Assembly: GCA_015501055.1 (NCBI GenBank)
Contig: JADNYV010000002.1
Location: 558,001-622,000, forward strand
Source of the DNA: Mucidula mucida
Lineage: Eukaryota > Basidiomycota > Agaricomycetes > Agaricales > Physalacriaceae
DNA length: 64,000 nucleotides
Direction: 5' to 3'
Position numbers and translations under genes: made by a program. How positions within the stretch are numbered: position 1 is the stretch's first letter; the number at the start of each line of letters is the position of its first letter. A model generated the notes under the pieces. It worked only from the letters and a program-made list of their open reading frames with translations, did no database searches and had not been told where the DNA came from. Shown here piece by piece: positions 23,246 through 37,000 of this stretch.

Positions 23246-26200
23246 ATGTCAACCGTGGCTTCAAGTAATCTGTTTCATGTACACGAAGGCTCCGACGCCG
23301 CCTCCAAACCTTCATCACCAGCTTCGCCCACCCATTCCTTCCAGGCCCAGCAAGCTGTTCCACGGTCCTTCACCACCACGATTCGGGGCCAAGTTTCGCC
23401 TTTTCCGACAACCCCAACCGCATCTTCATCACCGACCACTGCTCTGGAGCCTCCATCTGGCGTGACTTGGAGAGAGTACATCCGGACATGGACGGATTCC
23501 CATGTCGCTCGCTGGTTGACTGAATGCAAGTGCGGCAGTCATGCAGCCACTTTCAAGGCCAACGACATTCGCGGCGATATTCTTCTCGAGTTGGATCATC
23601 CCACTCTCACCGAGATGGGGGTCACTAGCGTGGGCGATAGATTCCGAATCTTGAACGCCGTTAAACAGCTCCGACAAAAGGCATCGTCGAAAGCCGTATC
23701 TCGCCTTACGAACCATCTGGAGAACGCTTCTTCAGCAGCCGATAAGGCGCAAGGACCGAATACGGTCAAGCGCAATGGCCGGCCTGCTCCTCTTACTCTT
23801 AACAGTACGCCCAATCGAGGCGATTTGCCGCGTCTAGTACGCGAACAACTGCCGCCGGATTCTGCAAAGACGAATGGTTCCACTCTCCAGGCTGTTCGAC
23901 CGCTTCCTCAGCCTGTACAAGGTTTATCGTCGAATTCTACGGGAAACAGTGGGAGCAGCCATTCCACTTCGTCTATTCCACGTTCCAATCTCCCTCCTCT
24001 CCCTCCTCCACCCCGTGACCAACCTCCCTTACCTCCTCCAGGTCGTCCTCCGGTGCGCAACTTTCCAGGATCTGGAAGAAGGACTCCAACGCAATCCGAC
24101 AATGTCCCGGCATATGTTACTCAGCCCTTGCCGCCAGCGCCCAATCCAGCGCTTCTCACACCGTCATCGGCATCAAACTGGACTGGTTATCACCTACCAG
24201 CAGATCCACGTCCTGGAAACCCTGGTGGTGGTAAAACACCCCAATCCAATTCTCGCGCAACCTCTCCATTACCACGTGTTCCTCGTTCAACCACGCCTGG
24301 TCATGGAAGATCGGGATCTGCAGGATTAGCTTCTCCGGTCACGTCCAGTCCAAATACCAAGCCACCTCGTTCAGGTGCACATCCCTACGCGACTGGCCAA
24401 TCTGTGGTCACCCCTGCCAGTCATAAAATAGATCTTTCTCCGATCGCGGAGGGTTTCACCGGAGCCAATCCATCATCACCACCTGTAACGTATTCCGTTG
24501 GTCGTGGACCATTCAATCCAGGAACGCCATCTCATTCCAATGCGCCTTCTCTTGACGATTTACGTCGCAAACTCGTTAAGATTGCGCTTCCCGACGAAGG
24601 TCTGACGTATACGATCGACGTTGATAATTGTGCAGGCGGTGTTGAGATTCTCGAGAAAGTGCTGAAGAAGTTTGGCAAAGGTAGTGTGCGCAATCCTGAC
24701 TCTGAAGCGGACTTCGTGCACACCGAAGATGGCGGTCTTAGTGTAGATGGCTGGGGCGCTTACCTAGATGACGGGACAGGTGTGTGCTCGATGCTAGTTG
24801 ATGAGTCTCCTCTCATCCTTCGACAGGTCCTTTGGACGAAGCTGCATTACTCTCCTACTGTCATGCTTCACTGGATCACCCGGCGCGTGATAAACCTCTT
24901 GCATTGCGGAGAATCGCTAAAGCTCGTCGCGAGGACAAGGCAAGCGGGTCTCCAGGCGGCCGATCGCTTGCAGACCAGATGTCCAAGGCGACCAAACGCG
25001 CGTCTTCCATCAGTATTCTCAGCGGTCTTGGAGTACGTGATCCAGAAAGGGCGTTGGAACCTCCGTCACCTACTGCATCCGCGACCGGTTCGGGTAGTGG
25101 CTCTGGTAGGTCCAGCCCCGCTCCATCCAATGTCAAACGCCCGTCCAAGTTGCGCAATTTCTTCGGTCAGCGGCCACCGAGTGAACTCATCACAACACAT
25201 CTTACGGAATATTTCCCATTTACGGAGAAGAAAGTTCTTGAGAGGACGGCGCGCCACAGTATGATGAGGACGAACACACTGTCCTCCACCAGGCGCGACA
25301 GCGCCGCGTCTTACAATCCATCATTACCATCCAGATTCAGCAGTAGCACCGTCGGCTCCGGAACTAGAACTTCTATATCTAGGGCCTCCATATCTTCAAC
25401 TGCTACAGGTCCTCCCCCTCCTCTACCTGAGAAGACTCCTGCTTCAGATGCGCAGTCGATGGAAGACATCCCTCGTGTTTCGTTGTCTACTGAAGATGGT
25501 CGGTCTGTTGATCTACATGACGACTCACACCTGGTCAGCCCGGACACTCATCCACAGCTTCTACCACCTATTCCATTTCCAACCGAATCGTTCTCGGAAT
25601 CTCTGGAAAGTATTACCGGTGCTGGCCGACGCGTTTCGCGCGCCTTGTCGACTACTTCTCGCGCCTCGCGTCGCATGAGTTACATGACTGAACTTCGTAG
25701 CAAACGCGACCGATCTGATACTGCCAGTCTAATGACTGTCGATGAAATCACTGCTGAAGTTGAAAACCGTCGGCGCACCACAATGAATGATAGACATCAA
25801 GATGATACGGACGACTGGACGGAAGTGGATAGCGCTGAGGGTGAAGATGGACATGGAGAGCAGGTGCCCGTTGACGACATAGAAGAAGACGACTTCAGCG
25901 ACGAAGAAGAAGAGGATGAAGATATCGTTTCTGACGACGAGGATAACACTCTCAATGACGACGCCGACGAGGCGGAGGAAAATGGTGGTCCAGTTGAGCG
26001 TAAAGGTAGGTCATTCCACTGGATACAATTTGCCAGCTGCTTACATCCCGGATCATAGCCAATAAATGGATCAAAGGCGCTCTCATCGGTGCTGGTTCGT
26101 TTGGAAAGGTTTATCTCGGCATGGATGCCTCAAGTGGATTGCTCATGGCTGTTAAACAAGTTGAGCTCCCCACAGGATCCGCCCCTAATGAAGAACGGAA

Positions 26201-27029
26201 GCAAAGCATGCTGAGTGCTTTGGAGCGGGAAATAGAGCTCTTGCAAGACCTTCAGCATGACAACATCGTGCAATACCTATGTAGGTATTGGACTCATCAT
26301 TGTGTATTCTTCTGACGTGTGTTGGTCAGACTCATCACTGGAAGATGATTGCCTCAATATCTTTTTAGAGTACGTTCCAGGTGGTTCGGTTACCGCCCTG
26401 CTACGCAACTATGGTGCCTTCGAGGAAACTCTGGTCAAGAACTTTGTCAGGCAGATCCTGCAAGGATTGACGTATCTTCATGAACGCGATATTATTCATC
26501 GCGATATCAAAGGCGCGAACATCTTGGTGGACAACAAAGGAGGCGTGAAAATATCGGACTTTGGTATTTCTAAGAAGGTCAACGTCCGTAAGTAGTCATC
26601 TAGTCGCCTTCAACGACAACTTCTCATGGATCTGTTAGATCTCTTAACGGGCAGCCGCGCACATCGGCCTTCTCTCCAAGGATCTGTGTTTTGGATGGCG
26701 CCCGAAGTCGTGAAGCAGAGCGGTCATACCCAGAAGGCTGACATATGGAGTGTCGGTTGTCTTGTTGTGGAAATGCTAACTGGCGAACACCCTTGGGCTC
26801 AGCTTACGCAGATGCAAGCTATCTTCAAAGTGTGTCTGCCGCTGTTCCCCTTTCAAGGTACTGATGAATCTGGAAGATTGGCTCATCGGCGAAGCCGACT
26901 ATACCGTCTGACATCTCTGCTGAGGCCCAGGACTTCCTAACGCGCACATTCGACTTGGATCAAGGGGCTCGACCTTCTGCGGCGGAGCTACTTGAGCACA
27001 CTTGGATTTCGACGTCGAAGAAGGCTTAA
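23246..27029 (+). CDS. STE11: STE11-type MAP kinase kinase kinase
   Basis: Six exons (23246-24779, 24827-26005, 26059-26280, 26330-26587, 26639-26829, 26877-27029) sum to 3537 nt, 1178 residues. It is the upper kinase of a MAPK cascade (pheromone, filamentation and osmotic signalling in fungi). Residues ~70-145 form a SAM domain ([17 protein letters not shown] through [12 protein letters not shown]), used to bind the Ste50 adaptor. After a Pro/Ser-rich linker with polyproline runs comes a Ras-binding-like segment ([20 protein letters not shown]). A long acidic/Ser-rich region precedes the C-terminal kinase: [15 protein letters not shown] (P-loop), [52 protein letters not shown] and [14 protein letters not shown]. 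All catalytic residues are present. The ATG at 23246 was chosen over upstream non-ATG frames. Confidence 0.94.
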
Positions 27030-27160
27030 GTTTTGTTTTCGTCACTGGGTGTCTTGATGTTCACCATATATCATCCTATCTATTCTTTGTATTCGTGGGT
27101 ACCCGGAAACTTCATTGTATGATACATACGCAATATACTAGACGTGGATTGTAGGGGGCT

Positions 27161-29383
27161 TCAGTTCTCTGCTTTTCTTTTCTTACTACCTGTCGCTCTT
27201 GAGCCCGGTCCCCAGTGACTGGGATTGTCCTGATAACGAACGAGCTTCACTTTTGAACCAGCTGTCACAGTGCCAGGATGTTTGGTGAAATCTGCTCCCT
27301 CCCTGTTGAACCCATGAGCAAAATCAGAGCAACATTTTAGAAATTTTATACTTCGGCTCAGTAGCAAGTAAAATTCGTGTGGGAGATCGCTCTCCGACGT
27401 TACCCATTTTGACCGGATGTAGTTTCACGTAGGAACGGAACACGTCATGCACAACGGTTCGACTAGCATCAGTCTTCACAGATCCAGCTAGAGCATGTGA
27501 ACGAGACACTTTGTAACCCGCGTTGAGTAGCGCTGAACTTGGACAGAGTCAACACACAGCAGCAGTAGCAGGGCAGTCAAGGACACTTACCAGACATCGT
27601 CCAGCGAAGGAGTCTCCGAGTGAAAGTTACTAGCTACCCTTCTCGGAGTAAAGTAGAATGGTGTCTCCAATTCCTGCAAAACTCAATATAAACTTATGGT
27701 TGAATGCGAACGTCGGGAACAAACCTCCTTTGCCACAGTCAACATGCCCTTCATCCGCGCAGATGTTCCGTATTTAGACTCATTGCCTTGAACGTGAATG
27801 AGTACGTTAGAGACGAATTCATGGTCATGGATCGGCGCCGACCACATCGGGCCAGCGATCTACTGATCTTTAGGTGTGATTTACAAGGAACCGAAAAGCA
27901 TTTACATGAAGGTATGACTGGCACTCTGGACAGTGTTCTGAGATCCCGGCATTTTGCGTAGTCTTGAATTGATAGTTGACGCTCATTGAGGACTCGTTCC
28001 TCTTTTCTACTACTTTCCCGAGAGGCTGCTCGTAGAACGACTGACAGAGCGTGCAGATATGATAGAGCGAGGTTTTCCTAAATGTGGCGCAATCAATATA
28101 CAGATGAGATAAAGCGATCGAGGCGCACGTTAGAGCTCTCTTGACTTCGATGGGAGATGTCTTCACTTTGATGAACAGCCTTACATAAAAGTCTATAGAA
28201 AGCGACAACAATGGCTGAATGAATCGACCATAACGTCCGGCTGACGAGGACACCGCATGCAGCACAAGTCGTAACGCCTAGCATTAAGGTGAGGACTACT
28301 GATAAACACTGACGAGAAACGACTCACTGCCTCGTGACAATACTCGGCTTTGAGAGGTACACCACCATAATTCGAGAAGCTGTCAGTCGAGAGAATTAAT
28401 AACATCTCAATCGACGAAAATGGAAGAAGGACCATTTTTCCGGGAAATTGTTAGTCGCAAGAACTGATAGATCAGTGCAAGTGATACACAGCAGACCTGT
28501 GAAGATTGTCAAGCAAGATCTTCAGTGTACACAATTCAATCTCACCGCCATCAGATATAGATTGAACTGCAGCATCAATGAAAGGTGCTGCAGTTCCATA
28601 AGGATCGAGATCGACTACGTCCACTCGATTTCGATCTTCGCGATGATTGTACAATAACGTGCTGAAAACTGAATGTAACGATATCCTCCAGTGAGAGAGG
28701 ACAATTACCATGCATCTCCTTCGTTTATCCTAATTTGTCCGTCGCCTGACTCGGGCAGCTCAAAATCATTATATATCACGTTCCGTCTCATGGCATCCGT
28801 GGCTTCGGGAGACAGGTCGTTCGCAATGACATATCTACCGAAAGGTGAACACGGCACTGAAAAGGGTAGACGAACGCGAACTTGACAAGGGGAATCTCCT
28901 TTGCGTAACGGATAGAGCGCAGGCCAGTCGCAGACAACGCTTCAAGGATACTGATCTTATGTGGTGAATAGGTTGGCTATAATTCCGTTAGATTTGACTT
29001 TGAAGAAGAGTAAGTGGAACGAGCCTCCTTTTCCAGATGCAAAGACGTTGTGGCCTTTGCTTCTGAAGCTGAGACACCCTGTGCAGATTCGTCCTCTACT
29101 GTGCAACTGGTTAAGATTTTGAGAGACTGGGAGGGAAGAACACACCTTTGCGTTTCTTTGCGGCCTTTCCCTCTGCCTTTTTCTCGCGCGACCGTTTCCA
29201 TTTTGCTTCTTTTTCAGCGTTCAAAAGCTCGCTGAATGTTATGATCGATGCCACACTGAGATCCCGGTTGAACTCTTGAACAGGATTCAGAAAAGCTTCT
29301 TTTGCGGACAGAAGAATATGCGACGTGTTTTCGGTATATAACTTGAGTCCCTCGGGAACAGGTTTAGGTCCTTCTGTAGACAT
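27161..29383 (-). CDS. TRM1: tRNA (guanine(26)-N(2))-dimethyltransferase TRM1
   Basis: This is the SAM-dependent enzyme that makes m2,2G26 in nuclear and mitochondrial tRNAs. Recognisable blocks in order are [37 protein letters not shown] (positions ~10-45), [20 protein letters not shown] (SAM-binding), [33 protein letters not shown] (DPPF-like catalytic motif), [31 protein letters not shown], the HCPECQSYL zinc-type motif and [10 protein letters not shown]. The protein ends in a basic GSKKRKAEN tail. The gene has many ~48-nt introns. One of them (28951-28998, donor gtcaaa, weak) is needed to skip an in-frame TAG just before the SAM block. The start ATG at 29383 was chosen over an upstream in-frame non-ATG. 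It is convergent with STE11 and divergent from the SNF2 gene (174 bp). Confidence 0.92.
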
Positions 29384-29557
29384 TTTCAATCTCCCATATA
29401 TATACAAGCGGGGACGGGGTTTTCGACAGAAAGCCCAGGCGAGAATGATGGCAGCGAAAAGATGACAAGGTGGCTATGCAAAGCGCGTGATCAGTTTGGG
29501 AGTATGGACTAATGTGGGCTAGGCCACTTTCTAACCACTACAACGACGACGAGCAAA

Positions 29558-32500
29558 ATGACCAGCGACGCGTCAGGATCTCGCTCCCGCCTTTTGGCCG
29601 CTCTGGATAGTAGCATGCTCGCCATGGAAACCTCAACGCCTGCGCAGACGCCGACGCGTTTTCCACTACACACGGCAAACAGCAGCCAGACTGCGGATCC
29701 CGCTAGACAGGCAATTTTAGAAGCTAGAACGAAGCAATACAGCCAGATGACTCCATCACGTCTTGGTACGCTCTAATTTTCTTTCATATACTGCCTGCTC
29801 AGTCGCGTCGCGTAGATACTGACGCCGACTTTCTAACCAGTGCTTTGAGTCACTCGAAACGTGCGGGAGGGCCAACAGCTGGGGGATTCAAAATCAATTA
29901 CGACCAAGAGACACCCGTTAGAGCCATTGACATTGGAGGAGCTGATCAAGCCCAAAAGTATGATCCCTGGCTCACGTCATGTCGTCGTGTTCACGAAAGT
30001 GTACAGAATACAGGAATTCGTTACCAACGCCATCAGCAATATCAGTCATGGCCTATCTGTTCAATCAGCTATGAAAGACCTTGGACTCAAGCAGTAAGAC
30101 GCGTTGTTTCTATACATATTTTGCTCATATCCTGCAGCGAAAAGGACGCCATACCCGGTTTGGAAGTGCGCCTTTTACCCCATCAGATCATCGGAGTTGC
30201 CTGGTAGGTGTTTCCTTGCATTAAGCAGGTCAATCTCTCACATTTCCTTTCAGGATGTTGAAGAAGGAAGAGAGCAAGGACAAGGGCGGCATATTGGCGT
30301 AAATCTTTACAATCATTCTCTTATCACTAGTGCTGAATTCGGCAGCGACGATATGGGTCTGGGAAAGACCGTTGAGATGATTGCCACTATGGTCATGAAC
30401 ATGCCGAAACTCAATGAAGATGGCCCTCGAACAACGCTCATCGTTGTTCCCGCTGCTCTCCTTCAACAGGTACACTCTTCCCGAAGCATTTAATCCCTCA
30501 GCTAACATTTTCATCAGTGGAAAGAGGAAATCGAGACCAAGACTAATGGGGTCCTCTCAGTTCACATTCATCACGGTAAAGATAAACTCAAGGTTCGTCT
30601 AACTATGCCTTTGAGGTTGTTCGCACTGTGAAGATTTTTCTGTAGAGAATCTCTCAAGTGAAAGAATACGACGTAGGTGCTGCGAACCATTCTGGCAGTG
30701 TTGTTCTAAATCAAAGTCAGGTTATCATCACCACGTATCAGACTCTGAACGGTGATTTCGTGATGCCAAAAGATCTTGACACGAGTGAAGAAGCAGGCTA
30801 CCTTCAAGAACACGGGTATGATCCTCTTCCTATCTCTTAAATCATGAAGATTTATTGTCTGCAGAGGCACTCTTGCACGTATGAAGTTTTATCGCGTCAT
30901 TGCGGATGAGGCCCAGTACATCAGGAATCGGTATACCTCGACCATACTCCCTCACATAACTCTGCGTTAAGCGTTGGTTTAGTGGAACGAAAGCAAGTAT
31001 TAGTCTAGCTCATGTCAGGTCGATTTACAGATGGATGCTGACCGGGACGCCGGTTACCAACTCACTGTTCGTTTGTCATCATGCTTTTCGCCAAGTATTC
31101 ATGTTCTACTTCTCAGCGCCGACATCTACGGATTATTGCGTTTCGGGAGGTTCCGTCCTTGGAATGACTGGAACGACTTCAATTCATACGTGGTATGTTG
31201 CATCTAACTACCCCTCACAACGTTCCGTAACACCTTCTCTAGGCCAAGATGCAGAGCGAAGATGCTCCTTTGGCGGGTGAACGTGCTCGTGCTATCTTGC
31301 AACCGATCTTACTGCGACGCACCAAAGACTCCGAGCTCGAAGGACAGCCTATCCTGAGACTGCCCAAGAAAGATATTGAGATCACGACGCTCAAGTTTAG
31401 CCCTGACGAGAGAGAGGTGTGTTACGTTCATTTCTTCTGATATTTGATGTCAAGACTGTTCTAGCTATATACGTCGTTCGAAACTAGTAGCAAAATTCGA
31501 CTGAATAAATACATCCGGGAAGGAACAATAATGAAAAAGTGCGTGTACCCTCTTTGGTAGTTCAGTATTGCTCATATTGCATCCAGTCATGCTGCCGTCC
31601 TTGTGAGTGCTGCACTGTTGGCGCGTTCCTTTAATTGTGTTACTGAACATTGGAATAGGTCATGATCCTGCGGTTGCGACAGGTCTGCTGTCACCCGTAC
31701 CTTATCCTGGTTCGTTCGCTCTATCCATTTCCTACTCTCAATAACCAGTGCTACAGGCTAACACGGATGGTGATGGTGATAATTCCGAGGACTATGAGAA
31801 AGAGCGTTCTCGAGCGATAACAGCGAAGGGACGGCCTTGGGTTGATTCAGTATGCCTTTCACTTGACTCACGCCAACTATGTCTAACCTCTGTCTGCTTC
31901 AGATGAAGAGACGGTATGGACACAGTTTGAAAAGTGGCTTATACGACCTAAATTTCTTCCCAGATTCATGGTCCGAGCTAGAGCCGCCGAGTCTCTTGAA
32001 CTATCGAACGATGAAGGCTCCACATGCCCTGCTTGCACTGAACGTAAGGCATTTTCGAATCTACTGTTTTACATACATGTCTGACCTCATTCTCAGCCAT
32101 GCAACCTAATGCTGGCAGAATTCTGGGTTGTGGTCATGAAATGTGCTTTGACTGTTTGCTTGATATGAGGAATGCACCTGCAGCGCATGATGGTATTTTG
32201 TGAGTACTCTGTATTCCGCATCACTCACATACTGATCTTTCTGTTCAGCGGCGAAGGTACAGAGAAAGAGAACCTTGCCGTTGAGAAGAAATTCGAAGAC
32301 GCTGCCGCCAAAGGTTACAGACCTTGTGAGTCTCTTGTCTGGACGCCCCTCGGTCTCAATCAATCTGCCTTAGGTCCCACTTGTAAGGAGATGCAAGACG
32401 TCTCCGAGAAGAAGGTTTTCAAATCATCTGCCTTTGAGCCCACGGAAGAGGAACTTTCGCGAACTCATATGGAGAACCGAAAGTCGCAGAAGATCGCAAA

Positions 32501-33714
32501 GAAATACGAGTCGTCCGATGATGAAAAGGACCATAAACCTTTCGATCTGGATGCGGACGACTCTGACGATGATGACGACTTTCCGGATGTGGCCGACATC
32601 ATGATGCGGCCAACCAAGAAGGCCAAAACGGAGTCGGGAGACGATGATGTGTTGGACCTTACTATGGATGATATAACCGCTTCCTCATCGCAATCGACGA
32701 ATTCGAGGTTTCTAGGTCGAAAGCCCAAACCGTCCCCACGCGGTAAACGCAAATCCCGTGATAGTGACGACGAGGACGAAGAACCTCAGAAGGCCAAGGC
32801 TCCTTCAGAAGCACTGCTCGCGACCTGGCGGAGAGGTGACGATGACATGGAACCTAGCACGAAGATGCTCAAGCTGATGGAATTACTCAATGACTGGGAG
32901 GCGTCTGGTGACAAAACTATTTGCTATTCTCAATGTCAGTGAGACGTACGGCGCCAAGTTCCTATCGCACTAACTTTTCATTGCAGGGACTTCCATGCTT
33001 GATCTAATCGAGACTCTCTTCGCTCGGCACGGTATCAGGTGCTTGCGTTTCGACGGAAAGATGGACCGAGGTGCTCGTGACGCATGCTTGAAATCTTTCA
33101 AGTCTTCGACAGGACCCAAAGTCATCCTCATAAGGTATGCCCAGTAGCACACTACGCCACTCATTGACTAACGCCCCTATAGCACAAAGTGCGGTGGTGT
33201 CGGTTTAAACCTCGTAGTGGCCAACCGCATTGTCAAGTAAGTAAGGCGGGATTTTCGTGATTCTTAAGCTAAATACAACGCAGCATGGATCTTTCCTGGA
33301 ATTACGCAGCAGAGTCCCAAGCTTATGACAGGTGTGTTGCTCCAGTTGTCGTCATTCACAGTGCTTACTTCCGTCAAGGGCCCATCGCATAGGCCAAGAC
33401 AAAGAAGTTTGGGTGAAGCGTCTTGTTGTAGAAAACACAATTGAGGAGCGGTAAGTCCGCGATCCGGCTTTATGCTTTGTCTAATCCACGCCACAATCAG
33501 TATGCTTCGTCTACAGGATGTCAAAGTCGGTCTTGCTGAGGCAGCACTTGGCGAAGGCACAGGAAACAAGTTGCATAAGCTTTCCGTGCGAGACATCAGA
33601 TTCGTGAGCCCTCTTTGACTTTCCGTAGTGTTGTTGCTAAATTCCATTCAGTTATTTGGCATGAACAAAGAACAAGCTCCTGGCCAGACCGGCAATAACC
33701 CTAATCATGATTAG
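29558..33714 (+). CDS. SNF2-family DNA translocase with RING finger (Uls1/Rrp1-like)
   Basis: This is a Rad5/Rad16-class SWI2/SNF2 ATPase with many short introns. The ATPase N-lobe has LLPHQIIGVAWM, ADDMGLGKTVEM (Walker A; its codons are split by the intron before about 30345), TLIVVPAALLQQW, VVITTYQTL, IADEAQYIRN (DEAQ box) and WMLTGTPVTNSL. Between the two lobes lies a C3HC4-type RING: CPAC, then ILGCGHEMCFDC, then CPTC. A long acidic linker follows (about 32.4-32.8 kb). The C-lobe has MLDLIETLFARHGI, RFDGKMDRGARD, STKCGGVGLNL, YDRCHRIGQDK and VWVKRLVVENTIEERML. RING-plus-SNF2 proteins such as Uls1 act as SUMO-targeted ubiquitin ligases/translocases in genome maintenance; that role is inferred. 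The stop is TAG at 33712-33714. Confidence 0.9.
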
Positions 33715-34030
33715 ATTGTCGCTTCATTACGACAGAACGTACTCGCTATCTCCCAGTTAATATAGTGTATATGCTTTACATGCTAGGTAGTTGTAACTGG
33801 TAATTACAACAAATAATTTTTTGTTCTCGAGTTTCTCGCGTGGAGTGTGCGCCTCGGCAGACGCCACGTAAGGCTGAGAAGTGCTCATATTGCTCCAAAC
33901 CCGGTGCTCTCCCGGATGTAATTAATAGTGATTCATTCATGCACGAAGTATACAGTACGAGGTCCATTCGTAAAGGCTTAATCTAAAATAATAGCTGTAC
34001 TCGCCCCCCCCCCCCCGTAGATCTCTCTAT
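33715..34030. other. Convergent 3' intergenic region with a long C homopolymer
   Basis: These 316 bp separate the stop codons of the SNF2 gene and the ferric reductase. A run of more than a dozen C residues sits just after 34000. No gene seen. Confidence 0.6.
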
Positions 34031-37000
34031 TCAATACTCGAATTCCTCCGAAATTAACTCTATATGGCCCCGCTTGTCGCCTCTACGTACACGCTTCGGA
34101 TCTATTTGGAAAGCTATCGCCTTCCGAACCATGGCACTGAAGGATGTAGGGCCACAGCACGCCACAATCACCGACCCATTGGATCGGTCGACCTCATCCT
34201 TCAAAATCCTATCCAACTTGGGTCTCCCAGGTCGAGCGCGTTCGGCGACAAAAGAAATGTCACGCATCTCGTCCCCGTGTAAATGGAGCGTCTGCATCGT
34301 GTTTCCGTCCTCCAGCGTTAGCGTATCGCCTCCAAGGGACATCGCCGTCTGCCCAGCAGGTGACATTATGGTATCGTGCAGTCCTAGTGACGGCGAACTA
34401 GGTCGCGTCAGTGACGGTGTAGGTGGTATATGGAGGACGGGCGTGGCAGGTCGTGATTGCACCCGAGGGGGGGATCCTGAGGGCGGTAAGGAGTGACGCG
34501 AAGTCGACGGCGGCGACCGCGTCGGGTCGTCGCAATAAGAGTTCTGTAGATACGCAACACCAACGTCTCCTTCATCAATCGTTGATCCTGTTGACATAGT
34601 CTTCGAGTGAGCTGGTTTCCAGTTGTTCGAAAGTAAACCCTCCGTTGAGCGCGCAGACATCCGACTCGTGCGACCAAAGTCATCTAAATTCTCTTTGATC
34701 GCGATGGCTTTGGAGAAACGACGGGAATGTGCTCGTCGGTCCTTTCCAACCCGTTGAACACGCATATTAAGTAGTGCCTCTCCAGGAAGCGTAAAGTCAT
34801 TATCACCGTCAAAATTGGTCAGATCCAGGGCATACTCGTCACGACTAGCCCCAGTAATGTCCATCTCGTCACCAAATTGCCCAGAATAGTAACCCATATT
34901 CTCTTCCGTTTCGCTTTCCGAAGAGTCTGGAGACGAGGGTCTAGGTCTGTTGAAAGAGAATATGGGTGCTGGAGGTGGAAGATCTAAAATGTCTTGTCCA
35001 GTGGCGACAGCGCTAGAATGCCGCGTATATGTGGGAGGTTCGCGGATGACTGGTTGTGCGTTCGTGACAAAAATATCAACATGAAGTCCGGGAGACGGTA
35101 TCATCTCCATACACCTACGCATGATGGAGGCACACCATTGTATATGCGCTGGGAAGTTCATCAAGACCCACGTGAAGCGAGAAACGATCACGACTAACCG
35201 AATTCACGAATCAACCAAACAACGCGTACTCTGCGCGTAGCGAAGCCCCTCTTCCCCCAACCTCCAGCTCGGCCACCAAGATGCCTCCCGTCTCTGCCGG
35301 CCAAGCACAGACAGATATACTCCAAGACTGAAAGCCCAAAACTTACACCTGATCCAGCTACAAAGATGATAACAGTAGAGTGAGATTCCCATTTGGCCCG
35401 AACAGCGCTCCCGAATGGCCCATCGACGAACATCCGCAGTAGAACACCATGCTTGGGCATCAAGGTGCCATTGGGTGGCTTTTCGCCCGGAACGTGATTC
35501 TCTCCCCGGCTAACCAACTGTAAAACGTAGTCCCATAGATCCCTTGTCCATCCCCTCCTTGAACGCACGAGAAAGACGATTGCCCTTCCGGAATCTGAAG
35601 GTGCCTCTTCATCACAAATGGAGGCAGTCGTGAAGGGGTGGCTGAGTACTTTCGATACGGAAGGTATGTTTATCAGGAAATGCTGTCCAGGTGCCCAGGA
35701 AAAGTATCGTGGCGATATGTAAGTTAGCCGTATTGTGGCACCTGAGAGCAGCTCTGCATGTGCATATCCGACCGGCGGGGAGTATTTGAGAGCAGTGGCA
35801 GGTTCCATGAGTTTGGAGGTCTGAGAAAAGGCATTGGACAAGAACGGTGAGGGGGGTGGATATCCACCAGGTTCTTCGTACTGGGAGGGCCGTAAAGAGG
35901 TGTTCTCGGGGGCTACGGTCCGACGAGTAGGCTGTTTCACATACGCAGGTGCGGACGTAGTGTCTGTGCCAAAGATACCATTAACATACAACCACCAAGT
36001 TCCGCGCCATACGCGTTCTCCGGCCCACAGAGCCAAAGCTATCCAACACCACATCCAGACAGGCGGATGGTGTAGGGCAGAAATGACCAGCGTCAATGGG
36101 ACCAAAAGAACATGGAGGCCATAAAAAGTTTCATAATGATCTCTGCGTATCGGAGCGAGAGAAAGGACGATAAGTAAAGTCATACAGAGGAATGCCTGAA
36201 CAATCGTCATGAGTACCAGACAGCTTGACTTGCTTGAACACGTACCACCCAACCATAAATGAATTTCTCGTATTGCCAAGCATATGTATATGCAATCTTG
36301 TCGTCGCGTGGCCGATGATCGTTGAGGAGTTGTATGCTCCAAAATGCGACGTGTAAAAGCGTGATGAGATAGATGAGTCTACCGGTCCAGCGGTGGAGCC
36401 ATGACAACTTGTCGAAATGTATTTGGGTCGTGAACGGAAGCGCGAAGATGGCAAATGGAGGGGCTTTGAGCGCGAACAGGACGCATAAGGGGAACATTGC
36501 GAACGCGATCATTCCCGCACGGCCGCCGAGCGTCCACCAAGCCTTGTAGATGGTGTACTGGGGCTGCCATCTGGTGAACATGCTGATATCATACGCGCGG
36601 GCACTCAGGCCCGGATTGGTGACGTCGAATAGCGCATTGGCGGGTGATATGTAATCGGGCCCAAGGAAGGCGAGCAGGAGGGTTGCGAGGGGAAGAAGGA
36701 ATAGAGCTAGCAGCTGGCCGTTGGGAGGCAGAGAGACGGGATAAAGCCGGCCGCCCTTGTGCTTGGACCGCACAAAGTGTTTACCACGCCATGTCCGCCT
36801 TCGGATGGACCACTTCATCCAATACGCCCCCAATGTGCCGCCGCTCGTTCCAGTGAGATGCAGCAAGGAAAACGCGAGAAAGAGGGCCCCGATACACAAC
36901 CAAAGAATGTAAATGTATCGGCGGGAATTGTCGCTCATCATGTGGATGGTAAGGTAGGCGGTGATCCATTGGAGGTCATTGGTGTACACGGGCGTCGTTG

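Noticed and set aside
35149..35200. Apparent split of the ferric reductase into two genes
   Set aside because: A ~50-nt intron (gttagt to cccag) joins IREF to AHIQWCASI in frame, and both halves belong to one reductase.
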